DNA from: a virus
Length of the DNA: 30,721 nucleotides
Virus record (IMG/VR): IMGVR_UViG_3300025102_000009
Coordinates: 1-30,721 of that record
Strand: one strand, 5' to 3'
In this document: one piece after another, positions 6,603-14,216 of the stretch
Layout: each line of letters starts with the position of its first letter
How positions within the stretch are numbered: position 1 is the first letter of the stretch
Translations under genes and position numbers: made by a program
Notes under the pieces: model-generated
Seen by the model: only the letters and a program-made list of their open reading frames with translations
The model's database searches: none
Told to the model about the DNA's origin: nothing

Positions 6603-8703
6603 AAATATAGTTCTAAAAATAACTCAAAAAGGTGCAAGAAAAACTGGTCAAGCTTTAAAAGGAGTAACTACTTCTGCTGCAGGTTTAGCCACAAAAGTTG
6701 GATTAGTCTCAGCTGGTTTTGGAGCGTTATCTGTTAAACTTGCAGGTGATTTTCAAAAGTCTTTATTAGAAGTATCCACTTTAATGAAGAACACAAACTC
6801 TGAAACTCTGCCAAATCTAAGTAATGAATTAAGACAAGTAGCAGGTGCTAGTGGATTAGCCCTTAGCTCTTTAAGTAAAGCAAAATATGATATTGTTTCT
6901 GCTGGTTTTTCTAAGGCAGCCGAATCAGCAAAAATATTAGACGTATCTACTAAACTTGCTGTTGGGGGAGTAACAAGTGCTGCAGCTGCAGCTGACTTGC
7001 TTACAACTTCTTTAAATGCTTTTGGATTTACTTCTGCAGAAGCAGACAAAGTTTCAGATTCTCTATTTACTACAGTGAGACTTGGTAAAACAACAATGGA
7101 AGAATTAGCATCGAGTATGGGTCAAGTTTTACCTTTTGCAAAATCAATGAATCTAAGTTTTGAGGATGTTGGTGCATCAATGGCTACTCTTACTGCTAGT
7201 GGTATTAGTACGGCAGAAGCAACTACTGCTCTAAGAGCTACAATAACTGCTCTATCAGCTCCTTCTGATGGTGCAAAAAGAGCTATGGACGAAGCTGGAA
7301 TATCAGTTAAAAAGTTTGATGATGGAACAGTTGATTTAATCTCTACAATAGAACAATTTAAAGGAGTAGACCAAGAGACAATAAAAAAGTTTATCCCTAA
7401 CGTAAGAGCAATTTTAGGTGTTCAAACTTTAGCAAATAATTTTAATGTACTTAAAAAGAATGTTAAAGAATTTGCAGACGATTCAGCTGGAGCTACTGAT
7501 TTGGCTTTTGATAAAATGGCAAAAGGTTTTAATACTACTTTTAATAGATTGAAAAACAATATTCAGTCTGTTATGATTGAAATAGGTAATGTAATTATTA
7601 AAGTAATTCAGCCAACTTTAGAAGCGGTGAATACAGAGTTCTCTAAATTAGGAAAGATTGGTTTTGATATTTTAGGGATAGCTGTAAAAAATCAACTTCC
7701 TGTAATCTTAGATACATTAAAAAAAGCTATTGATTTAACTTTAAATGATATTGAAAGAAGGCTTGATTTAACTGCAATGAAAATAGTTGATGCTTTTAAC
7801 CCCTTTCAAGATGCAACTGATAAAATAGCAAGGCAGACTAAAAACGTAGCAGAAGCAACTAAAATCAGTAATGAGCTTATTACTTTATTATTTAAAGATA
7901 TGTATGCAAGCATCGTAGATGATGCCGAAATGTCTGCTATGCGTCAAAATGAAATCAATAAAGCTCTTGAAGAAAGCGAACTAACAAGAATGGCAGAAGA
8001 GTTAGAAAGACTTCAAGCTCACATAGATAGTAAAACTGAAATAACAGATACCGAGGATAGTGAAAAAGAAAATAAAGCAAATAAAGCAGTTGAATATATT
8101 TCGATGGAGCAATTTCAGAGAAATCAATTAGAGCTAGATATGCAGAAACAGTTAAGTCAGTACGAGACTGCTAATGTAAGCCAAAAAGATATAGATAAAG
8201 CGTACACTACTGCATTTCTTGGGCTAAAGCAAAAGCAAAGAGAAGCAAATATGTCTTATACTTCTGACGTTTTAAGCTTGAGTAAAACATTAGCATCAAA
8301 AAATAAAGAATTTGCTTTAGTAGAAAAAAGAATAGCTCAAGGAGAAGCGGTAATAAATACATATTTGGCAGCGACTAAAGCATTTGCAAAAGCTGGAGGC
8401 TATCCAGCAGGTATACTTCCTGCAGCTCTTACTGTAGCAAATGGACTGGTTATGGTAGGAGAAATAGAAAAACAATCTTTTGCAGATGGAGGAATTGTTC
8501 AGGGTTCGGATACAGGCCAAGGAGATACGGTTCCAGCTATGCTAACCCCAGGAGAAGTGATTTTAAATCAAGCTCAACAAGAAAATCTAGTAGAATCTAT
8601 GGGAACAATAAATATAAATATTAGTGGAAACGTAATAGGGAATGAAGAATTTGTAAGGGATACTCTTATTCCTGAAATACAAAATGGAATAAAATTTGCA
8701 TGA
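6595..8703 (+). CDS. Tail tape measure protein
   Basis: The protein is 702 aa and mostly helical. The N-terminal part (about residues 60-320) carries the repeated Ala/Ser-rich helices of the TP901-type tape-measure core (SVKLAGDFQKSLLEVSTLM, then AAAADLLTTSLNAFGFTSAE). The middle is charged (DTEDSEKENKANKAVEYIS). The C-terminal part has a hydrophobic stretch (AGILPAALTVANGLVMVGEIE) and the common ending ADGGIVQGSDTGQGDTVPAM with LTPGEVILNQ. It sets tail length and may help DNA entry. At about 1.5 angstrom per residue, the value known from lambda, the tail would be near 100 nm. It overlaps the chaperone gene by 8 bp and the next gene by 4 bp. Confidence 0.9.
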   Translation: MAKNIVLKITQKGARKTGQALKGVTTSAAGLATKVGLVSAGFGALSVKLAGDFQKSLLEVSTLMKNTNSETLPNLSNELRQVAGASGLALSSLSKAKYDIVSAGFSKAAESAKILDVSTKLAVGGVTSAAAAADLLTTSLNAFGFTSAEADKVSDSLFTTVRLGKTTMEELASSMGQVLPFAKSMNLSFEDVGASMATLTASGISTAEATTALRATITALSAPSDGAKRAMDEAGISVKKFDDGTVDLISTIEQFKGVDQETIKKFIPNVRAILGVQTLANNFNVLKKNVKEFADDSAGATDLAFDKMAKGFNTTFNRLKNNIQSVMIEIGNVIIKVIQPTLEAVNTEFSKLGKIGFDILGIAVKNQLPVILDTLKKAIDLTLNDIERRLDLTAMKIVDAFNPFQDATDKIARQTKNVAEATKISNELITLLFKDMYASIVDDAEMSAMRQNEINKALEESELTRMAEELERLQAHIDSKTEITDTEDSEKENKANKAVEYISMEQFQRNQLELDMQKQLSQYETANVSQKDIDKAYTTAFLGLKQKQREANMSYTSDVLSLSKTLASKNKEFALVEKRIAQGEAVINTYLAATKAFAKAGGYPAGILPAALTVANGLVMVGEIEKQSFADGGIVQGSDTGQGDTVPAMLTPGEVILNQAQQENLVESMGTININISGNVIGNEEFVRDTLIPEIQNGIKFA

Positions 8704-11150
8704 GCTTAATTGTACCTGAATCATTTAAAAGACCTAATATTATAGAAAATTGGGTGGTACTTCTAGGTCATGGAAAAGGAATTACAGATTCAGGAGAAAC
8801 AACTGCAGAGGTTGTAAACTCTACTGAAACTGAAATAGACGTAACAGATGGAAGTAAATTCGCTAGTGGCGATATTATACTTATGAATAATGAAAGAATA
8901 AAAGTTGTTTCTGTCAGTTCTAATACATTAACAGTTGTAAGAGGTCTTAATAAAACTGCTGGAGGGGATTCCATATTTAATGAATTAATCTATCACGATA
9001 ATTTTAAATGTATATCTTTTGCAGATACAAATTTTGAAGGGGAATATAGTCATGGTGTAATAAGTTCAGAGCCAAGTATTAGAGAATCCATTAATATAGA
9101 AAACTCTACAGCAAAAACTGGAAATGTCTCTATTACTATATCTAATTTTAATTATCAAGGAAGTCCTTTCAGCAAAGAATTATTTGGAGGGACCAGGACT
9201 TATATTAATAGACAATGCTTAATATACATAGTTCCTAATAGTGCTACATTAAAATCTGATAGCTTATTAATTTACAATGGTAAACTTCAAGACATTAGCC
9301 ACGATAATGACTCTATAAAACTTTCTATTGTGTCTAAAAGTCCTGTAGATGGCGTGGAAATTCCACAGACAAAGACAAGTAAGGATCATTATTTTCCTAT
9401 AGCTTATGGGGATTATACACCAAGTACTGCTAGTTTAAATTTTGGTTCAGGTTCAGATGCAGACGATTATAGAAAAAGAAAAACCCTTTATCCGATTCCA
9501 GTAGAAGAAAGAAGAAGAGACACTATTTTTTCATTAACAGGAACAAGAAGCACAGGTGCAAATGCTTTTCCTAACTATTATGAAAAATCAACAGATACAT
9601 TCCATCCCTTAGCTAATGATAGTTCAAATCCAGCATCAGTTGATTCAGGAAACGAAGTTTATGAAGATGGATATGCAGTAAGATTCCATCAAAATTTATT
9701 AAAAAACGGATTATTTAAAGTTGTAGAATTTGCAAGTAAGACCCAGGGAACAAGGCTTAACTGGGGAGGTAATGAAGAAAATGCTTTTGATGGCGAATTT
9801 ATTAATACAAGCAGTCATGTTGAATGTACATTTGACGGAAGTTTTGTTTTAAATGATAGTGCATCAATAGAATATGGACTCCCTCAATTAACTGGTTATC
9901 CTTCTTTAATTACTACGAATTTAGTTATTCAATCTAATTTTACTTTAAGCGATATCGGCACAACCTCAGGAGAAATTAGACTACAGCTAATAGATGAAAG
10001 TTTTGGTGCTTCCGATATTAAGGGGTATTGGTCTTTAACAGGTGCAACAAGTACAACAACTTTTAATATTACTGGAGCTGGTACTCTAAGTACGGCTGGA
10101 GTTGCATATTTAAGCGATACCACTAACAACTCAAGTGAATATTTAGCATCAGGAAATGGTTGGGGAGAGACTGTTAAATTAAAATTAAAACTTATAAGGC
10201 AGTCTGGAAATTTGGACGGAAATATTCTTGGATTTGTTAGGATATATGATATAGCAGTACAGACTAGAACTCAATTAGATTTTTCAGAAACAACAAAAGC
10301 TGGTAAAACAGTAGCTTATCAAACTTTAGATGATATTGAATATGTTTATAGTGGTGCAAATGGTCTTACTGATAATGGTTGGGCTGGTAGCAGTGCAATA
10401 ACAGAAATTCACGAAGCTCATAGGGATTTATTGCAAAGATTTACAAAATTTACAAATAGAAACAATTCGGATTACAATTTAGGAGTTAATCCTAAAAATT
10501 GGACTTTAGGCACTAACATAAATAGCATCAAAGATTGGAATATCAGATATTGGATCAATAGACCAACTTCATTAAAAAAAGTTTTAGAAGAGTTACAATA
10601 TAATGGAGGTTTTATCGGAAGATATAATAGCCAGGGAGATTATGAGTATATTTTTATTCCTGATTCAATTACTGCAAATCACACTTTGACTAAAGAGGAT
10701 ATTTCAAAAATTGATATATCACTAACACCTTTTGATAAAGTTATTACTAGTATGGATATAGAGTACGAAAAACACCCTGCTACGAGTGGATATGTTTCTG
10801 AAGTAAATTCTAGTAACTCTTCATCTATTTCAGCCTACAATGTAGATTCTAAAGAGAACAAGAAACAGATTAAATTAAATGCTCTAGTATCCGCTCCAGC
10901 TAGTAGTCCTTCTAGTAATCCTAATGACGACTTTTACACTTATTATAATAATATTCTTGGAGGAGTTAAGCATTTAGTTAGTTTCACTGTTGTAAATCCT
11001 ATTAAGTATGGTATGGATGTAGGTGATTTTATAGTATTTGATAATATGAGCGTCGAGCCTTTCGGAGGAAGTTGGTCAGGTAAGAATTTTATAGTAATCT
11101 CTATAACAAGGAAAAGAGGTCAATTAAATATTAAAGCGAGGGAAGTTTAA
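8700..11150 (+). CDS. Large tail-tip/baseplate protein
   Basis: The protein is 816 aa and beta-rich. Near the N-terminus (about residues 35-90) is a small domain seen in many tail proteins (STETEIDVTDGSKFASGDII, then SSNTLTVVRGLNKTA). A jelly-roll-like middle follows, and the C-terminal third contains SLKKVLEELQYNGGFIGRYN and KIDISLTPFDKVITSM. That C-terminal part recalls tail hub or tip proteins that process peptide strands around the tube end. It directly follows the tape measure (ATGA overlap), the place for distal tail or hub genes. No catalytic motif is visible. The exact tip role (hub or receptor-binding scaffold) is inferred. Confidence 0.6.
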   Translation: MSLIVPESFKRPNIIENWVVLLGHGKGITDSGETTAEVVNSTETEIDVTDGSKFASGDIILMNNERIKVVSVSSNTLTVVRGLNKTAGGDSIFNELIYHDNFKCISFADTNFEGEYSHGVISSEPSIRESINIENSTAKTGNVSITISNFNYQGSPFSKELFGGTRTYINRQCLIYIVPNSATLKSDSLLIYNGKLQDISHDNDSIKLSIVSKSPVDGVEIPQTKTSKDHYFPIAYGDYTPSTASLNFGSGSDADDYRKRKTLYPIPVEERRRDTIFSLTGTRSTGANAFPNYYEKSTDTFHPLANDSSNPASVDSGNEVYEDGYAVRFHQNLLKNGLFKVVEFASKTQGTRLNWGGNEENAFDGEFINTSSHVECTFDGSFVLNDSASIEYGLPQLTGYPSLITTNLVIQSNFTLSDIGTTSGEIRLQLIDESFGASDIKGYWSLTGATSTTTFNITGAGTLSTAGVAYLSDTTNNSSEYLASGNGWGETVKLKLKLIRQSGNLDGNILGFVRIYDIAVQTRTQLDFSETTKAGKTVAYQTLDDIEYVYSGANGLTDNGWAGSSAITEIHEAHRDLLQRFTKFTNRNNSDYNLGVNPKNWTLGTNINSIKDWNIRYWINRPTSLKKVLEELQYNGGFIGRYNSQGDYEYIFIPDSITANHTLTKEDISKIDISLTPFDKVITSMDIEYEKHPATSGYVSEVNSSNSSSISAYNVDSKENKKQIKLNALVSAPASSPSSNPNDDFYTYYNNILGGVKHLVSFTVVNPIKYGMDVGDFIVFDNMSVEPFGGSWSGKNFIVISITRKRGQLNIKAREV

Positions 11151-12200
11151 ATGAGTTATAATAGGATAAAAACACCTAGGGTTTATACAGACCTGATAAG
11201 CCAAAGTTTAACTAGTAGCTGGAGGGATTTGAGCGATATAACAATAAAACAAGACGATGGCTCAACTTCTGTTACTTTTAATAGCGGTACGGAAGCGGGA
11301 TTATTTGATTTAAAACCAGCAAACTCTGTAAATATAGCAAAGGAAAATCAATCATTTTACATACAATTTGATACTGGACTTGATACAAATGCATTAGCAG
11401 AATCTAATTACCTAGCAATATTAAATCATAATTTCCATAATGCAGACGCAGTTTTAGTGGTTGAGATTAGTGATAATGCAGATATGTCAAGTGCTACAAA
11501 AGTTTCAACAACTTCTAACCATACAAAATTAATAAATGCAGATGCAAATGATACTGCAGGTGAAATTGACCCCCAACAAAATGGATGGACCCTTATTACT
11601 TGGAACACACAAACTTCGAACAATAGATATTTAAGACTAACTATATCTGACGATGGAGGAACTGGACAGAATTTCGCTACTAATGTTATAATAGGTTCTA
11701 TTATGTATGGTGAATATTTTGAATTTCCTAATGCTCCAGAAGTAGGAGTAACTACTAAAATAGATTATGACGGTGTAAAAACTAAAAATTCTTTAGGTGG
11801 AAATACTTATGCAACTGCTACAAATTTAGGACAACCTGACTGGGATAAAACAATAGCTTGGAACAATAATTCCAGTACCAATACAAGTGGTAATATCTAT
11901 ACAAAAAGAACGGGAAGGATGAACCATTCCTTAAAATTTAATTATTTAAGTGATACAGATGTCTGGTCTAATAATTCTGCATCTAGCAACCCTACAGAGT
12001 GGTTTAATACATTAACAGCTCATAATTCTTTTTACAATAAAGTAGTGGGTCAGTTACATCCCTTTTTATTTAGTATAGATAAAGATTCTACTTCAGAAGG
12101 AGATTATGGGATGTTTAGACTTAAAGACAAAAGTTTTAAAGCTACACAGGTTTCTGATAGGATTTGGAGTATAGCTTTTAATATTACTGAAAGTTGGTAA
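11151..12200 (+). CDS. Tail-tip protein, putative receptor-facing beta-sandwich
   Basis: The protein is 349 aa. Residues about 60-185 look like a galactose-binding-type beta-sandwich (SFYIQFDTGLDTNALAESNY, then NNRYLRLTISDD and IIGSIMYGEYFEFP). The C-terminal part includes RTGRMNHSLKFNYLSDTDVW and DYGMFRLKDKSFKATQVSD, resembling distal tail components. It starts immediately after the preceding stop and is the last gene of the late operon; a 239-bp non-coding gap follows. A role in tail tip assembly or carbohydrate contact is inferred. Confidence 0.6.
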   Translation: MSYNRIKTPRVYTDLISQSLTSSWRDLSDITIKQDDGSTSVTFNSGTEAGLFDLKPANSVNIAKENQSFYIQFDTGLDTNALAESNYLAILNHNFHNADAVLVVEISDNADMSSATKVSTTSNHTKLINADANDTAGEIDPQQNGWTLITWNTQTSNNRYLRLTISDDGGTGQNFATNVIIGSIMYGEYFEFPNAPEVGVTTKIDYDGVKTKNSLGGNTYATATNLGQPDWDKTIAWNNNSSTNTSGNIYTKRTGRMNHSLKFNYLSDTDVWSNNSASSNPTEWFNTLTAHNSFYNKVVGQLHPFLFSIDKDSTSEGDYGMFRLKDKSFKATQVSDRIWSIAFNITESW

Positions 12201-12248
12201 ATAATCTATGATTATATATAGAAAAACATATTAAGTTTATCCCCTGCA

Positions 12249-12316
12249 GGCAGAGGTGTATCAACGATTTGCTCCTATGTTCGTTGTAGTATTCACAATA
12301 TAAAAACGCCTCTGCC
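12249..12316 (+). ncRNA. Predicted three-way-junction RNA element at end of late operon
   Basis: Three stems can form together. P1 is 12249-12259 with 12306-12316 (GGCAGAGGTG against CGCCTCTGCC plus one T-A pair). P2 is 12262-12267 (CAACGA) with 12281-12286 (TCGTTG). P3 is 12289-12293 with 12297-12301. The P2 loop holds GCTCCTAT, which recurs just after P1 at 12317-12324. CTCCT is complementary to Shine-Dalgarno sequences. No long U-tract follows P1, so a plain terminator is not the best reading. It is not a tRNA: there is no T-arm or anticodon arm geometry. It may be a small RNA, a 3' end stabiliser or an attenuator. Confidence 0.5.
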
Positions 12317-12343
12317 GCTCCTATTTTATACCGTTAATTAACC

Positions 12344-12377
12344 CTTTATTTTTTTAAATAAAGTGTTTTATTTCTGG
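12344..12377 (+). terminator. AT-rich hairpin with U-rich tail (weak terminator candidate)
   Basis: CTTTATTT (12344-12351) pairs perfectly with AAATAAAG (12356-12363) around a TTTT loop and is followed by TGTTTTATTTC. It lies between the structured element and the promoter-like leader. The stem is almost all A-T, so termination efficiency is uncertain. The flanking T-rich sequence on both strands would allow either direction. Confidence 0.4.
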
Positions 12378-12378
12378 A

Positions 12379-12439
12379 TTATCTTTATTAATATACATAT
12401 GTGAATACTAATTACTTAATAAAAAAAAGGAGCTCCACA
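12379..12439 (+). promoter_or_regulatory. Promoter/5' leader A of the early operon
   Basis: This segment aligns without gaps to 19824-19884, sharing about 55 of 66 positions when the first codons are included. Shared blocks are TTATCTTTATTAA (12379-12391), TGTGAATAYTAATTACTTAA (from 12400) and AGGAG before the ATG. The matching copies in front of two separate gene starts mark it as regulatory. TACTAAT is a possible -10. The -35 is unclear. The ribosome site sits in a short palindrome, GGAGCTCC (12429-12436). Confidence 0.6.
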
Positions 12440-12631
12440 ATGGATAATTTTAACGAAATGGATCTAGGCCTATTAGATTCTTTGCTAATGGAAAAGCTTG
12501 ACAACCTTAATAACAGATTGAATAATGAAGAGTTATCTGACTGGCAAACAAATAAACTTGAAGAAGAAAAAGCTAAATTATGGACTTTAAAAACTAAGTT
12601 GTTTTCAGGTTTACTTAAAGGAGGTAAGTAA
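12440..12631 (+). CDS. First gene of early operon, small helical protein
   Basis: The protein is 63 aa. ATG 12440 is chosen over the in-frame ATG 12401 because AAGGAG lies 7 nt upstream and the earlier codons fall inside the duplicated leader. The sequence is charged and helical (LLDSLLMEKLDNLNNRLNN, then WQTNKLEEEKAKLWTLKTK), probably a coiled coil. It ends GGK at a GGAGGTAAGTAATG junction shared by four gene ends in this operon. The second leader, at 19824, also precedes a short helical protein. Function is unknown. Confidence 0.65.
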   Translation: MDNFNEMDLGLLDSLLMEKLDNLNNRLNNEELSDWQTNKLEEEKAKLWTLKTKLFSGLLKGGK

Positions 12632-12798
12632 TGGATAAAGAGCAAAGAAAGTTACTTATTGAGCTTGTTAGGGTAGAAAAGAGAAGGCTTGGTTTTCTTC
12701 GTAAGAATTTTTATTCTCATACTAAAGATGGAAAATCAATAAGATTAGAAATTTTATTATGTAATGAAACTTTAAAATCTTTAGAAGGAGGTAAGTAA
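12631..12798 (+). CDS. Small basic helical protein, unknown function
   Basis: The protein is 55 aa (MDKEQRKLLIELVRVEKRRL at the start, LEGGK at the end). Its ATG overlaps the preceding TAA, with GGAGG 7 nt upstream in the last codons of the previous gene. Its own end repeats the same junction at 12787-12800. The helix-loop-helix charge pattern hints at a small binding protein. It shares helical character with the gene before it and may be a distant duplicate. Confidence 0.6.
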   Translation: MDKEQRKLLIELVRVEKRRLGFLRKNFYSHTKDGKSIRLEILLCNETLKSLEGGK

Positions 12799-13019
12799 TG
12801 TCTTTTATAGGAAGTGTTAATGATTGGAATCAATTTTCAGAAGATGTCAGAAGTTCTAATAATCAAAACCTTGAGGATGCACAAAGTAACGTAAAGGATT
12901 ATTGTTATAAGTGCGACAAAGAAACACTTGGGTGGGAAGATACTTGGATTTGTCCAGTAGACGGAAGGCAGTATGAGTTTTATTGTTATAAGTGTTGTGA
13001 AGATGAAGGAGGTAAGTAA
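12798..13019 (+). CDS. Small zinc-ribbon-like protein
   Basis: The protein is 73 aa. Cys pairs YCYKCDKET and FYCYKCCEDE, with a further Cys in TWICPVDG, form a likely zinc-binding ribbon in the C-terminal half. The N-terminal half is polar. It ends GGK at the third GGAGGTAAGTAATG junction (13008-13021). No family is recognised. It may bind nucleic acid or host protein. Confidence 0.6.
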   Translation: MSFIGSVNDWNQFSEDVRSSNNQNLEDAQSNVKDYCYKCDKETLGWEDTWICPVDGRQYEFYCYKCCEDEGGK

Positions 13020-13330
13020 TGATTGAACTTCCTTATGATTTTAAGTACCATGCTGAGATAAGATATGAGACTGAAGACTGTTTTAATTTCACAAATGCTA
13101 ATGGGAACACTATTCCTGAGTTTCAAAAAGATGTTTTAGAGGTCTGTAATAAGTATTCAAAAAGAAACCCTAAGATAGTAACTATATTAGCTAGGTCTAT
13201 ATATAACCCTAATCAGATAACTGAAAGAATATATCAGTTTGCTAACACTACTTTCTTTACAGAAAATGAGAGTCTTAAGAACGCTTTAAAACATATAACC
13301 AAAGAGGATAAAAATGCCAGTACCATTTAA
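13019..13330 (+). CDS. Hypothetical early protein (103 aa)
   Basis: It starts in the TAATG of the third GGAGG junction and overlaps the next gene by 17 bp. It contains VLEVCNKYSKRNPKIVTILA and IYNPNQITERIYQFANTTFF, giving a mixed alpha/beta prediction. No motif or family is recognised. It is placed among early small genes, so a host-takeover or replication accessory role is possible but unproven. Confidence 0.6.
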   Translation: MIELPYDFKYHAEIRYETEDCFNFTNANGNTIPEFQKDVLEVCNKYSKRNPKIVTILARSIYNPNQITERIYQFANTTFFTENESLKNALKHITKEDKNASTI

Positions 13331-13721
13331 TCAAAAACTTGAAGAACATACTGAAAAACAATATTTAGAATTAGAAACTAATTATTTAAACCTTTTTTAT
13401 TTTACACAGAGTCTTTTAACTATAACAGAAAATAAAGATATTGATTCTGATAGTCAAAAGATTATTCATTTTAATGCTTTGACCATTAGACTTAATGAAG
13501 GCTTAAGAAGGTTTGAAAAATTTACAAAAGACCTTCGGAGTAATGTAATCTCAAGGAACTCCGCATCTTCCGACTCCGAAGGCAACCCTTATGAAGTTAG
13601 AATACTAACATCCAAAGAAGAAAAGAAACTGATTATAGAAGCTTTAGAACACATGGCTAATAGCTATCCTGATTTAAAAGTTTCTGACCAGTTTCAACAA
13701 ATAGCAAATGATATAAAATAG
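13314..13721 (+). CDS. Hypothetical early protein (135 aa), helical
   Basis: The start has AGAGGA upstream. The N-terminal 90 residues look helical (EKQYLELETNYLNLFYFTQS, then FNALTIRLNEGLRRFEKFTK). A Ser-rich link (SRNSASSDSEGN) follows, then a helical end. The Ser-rich link is encoded by a more GC-rich patch holding a 10-bp inverted repeat (13532-13582), which is odd in an AT-rich gene. Function is unknown. Confidence 0.6.
   Translation: MPVPFNQKLEEHTEKQYLELETNYLNLFYFTQSLLTITENKDIDSDSQKIIHFNALTIRLNEGLRRFEKFTKDLRSNVISRNSASSDSEGNPYEVRILTSKEEKKLIIEALEHMANSYPDLKVSDQFQQIANDIK
13532..13582. repeat. 10-bp inverted repeat inside a coding region
   Basis: CCTTCGGAGT (13532-13541) and ACTCCGAAGG (13573-13582) are exact inverse complements separated by 31 nt. 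The spacer holds a further ACTCCG (13558-13563) that could pair instead with CGGAGT, so two alternative hairpins are possible. The patch is GC-richer than its surroundings. Confidence 0.7.
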
Positions 13722-13730
13722 GAGTAATCA

Positions 13731-13955
13731 ATGAGTCAGAGTAAGCAAATTAAGCATTATTTAAAATCCGGTGGTAAATTAACACAATTAGATGCTTTAC
13801 AAAAATTCCAATGTTTTAGATTGGCAGCTGTTGTGCATATACTTAGAGAGGAAGGATTCGAAATAAAAACAAAAATGTTAAAGAAGGGTAATAAATCTTA
13901 TGCAGAATATTCAATGCAAACTTCAGGGGATCTGGATCTTTTTGGAGGTAAGTAA
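13731..13955 (+). CDS. Helix-turn-helix protein (HTH_39-like)
   Basis: The protein is 74 aa. The pattern GGKLTQLDALQKFQCFRLAA followed by VVHILREEGFEIKTK matches the small phage/prophage helix-turn-helix family Pfam PF14090: Leu-x-x-x-Asp-Ala-Leu, then Arg-Leu-Ala, then Leu-Arg-x-x-Gly. A basic wing (KMLKKGNKS) follows. It may be a transcriptional regulator or DNA-binding accessory. GGAG lies before ATG 13731. It ends LFGGK at the fourth GGAGGTAAGTAATG junction. Confidence 0.8.
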   Translation: MSQSKQIKHYLKSGGKLTQLDALQKFQCFRLAAVVHILREEGFEIKTKMLKKGNKSYAEYSMQTSGDLDLFGGK

Positions 13956-14101
13956 TGATAATATTGAATATTGCAGAATGGATAGTTAATTTTTTAATTT
14001 TAGGATTGTCTGGTTTAATATGGTTTTTAGTAATATTTGGCTTTGCAATGATCCTATCAGTGGCAAGAAGAGTAATACAGGAGTTTACAGGAAATGAATA
14101 A
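13955..14101 (+). CDS. Small membrane protein
   Basis: The protein is 48 aa. Residues about 9-36 are strongly hydrophobic (WIVNFLILGLSGLIWFLVIF and on), enough for one long or two short membrane segments, followed by a short basic/polar tail (ARRVIQEFTGNE). Translation is coupled to the HTH gene by the TAATG junction with GGAGG upstream. The next membrane peptide overlaps its end in another frame. Function is unknown. Early expression argues against holin; superinfection exclusion or membrane targeting are options. Confidence 0.6.
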   Translation: MIILNIAEWIVNFLILGLSGLIWFLVIFGFAMILSVARRVIQEFTGNE

Positions 14102-14207
14102 GTATGAAAGAAAGTTAGAGTCATTTTTTAATTTTTGTGAAGGTTTGTTCTTTATATTAATAGGAATGACTATGCTAAATTTATTTTTTCAATTAATAAC
14201 AAGATAA
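14094..14207 (+). CDS. Small membrane peptide overlapping its neighbour
   Basis: The peptide is 37 aa, starting at ATG 14094 within the last codons of the preceding membrane gene and in a different frame. AGGAG lies 10 nt upstream. It has a charged start (MNKYERKLES) and one hydrophobic helix (GLFFILIGMTMLNLFFQLI). Two tandem overlapping membrane peptides suggest they act as a pair. It is short, so it could be chance. Confidence 0.45.
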   Translation: MNKYERKLESFFNFCEGLFFILIGMTMLNLFFQLITR

Positions 14208-14216
14208 GGAGTAGTA

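Noticed and set aside
12249-12321. tRNA gene
   Set aside because: The 7-bp outer stem looks acceptor-like, but there is no T-arm next to it, no anticodon arm of 5 bp with a 7-nt loop, and the total is too short.
12277-12321. Minus-strand mini-gene after the inverted AGGAGC
   Set aside because: The only start is TTG and the frame is about 26 codons with no recognisable content.
12401-12439. Upstream ATG starts at 12401 and 19846 for the two leader genes
   Set aside because: Both lie within the duplicated leader and lack a Shine-Dalgarno. The conserved AGGAG points to 12440 and 19885.
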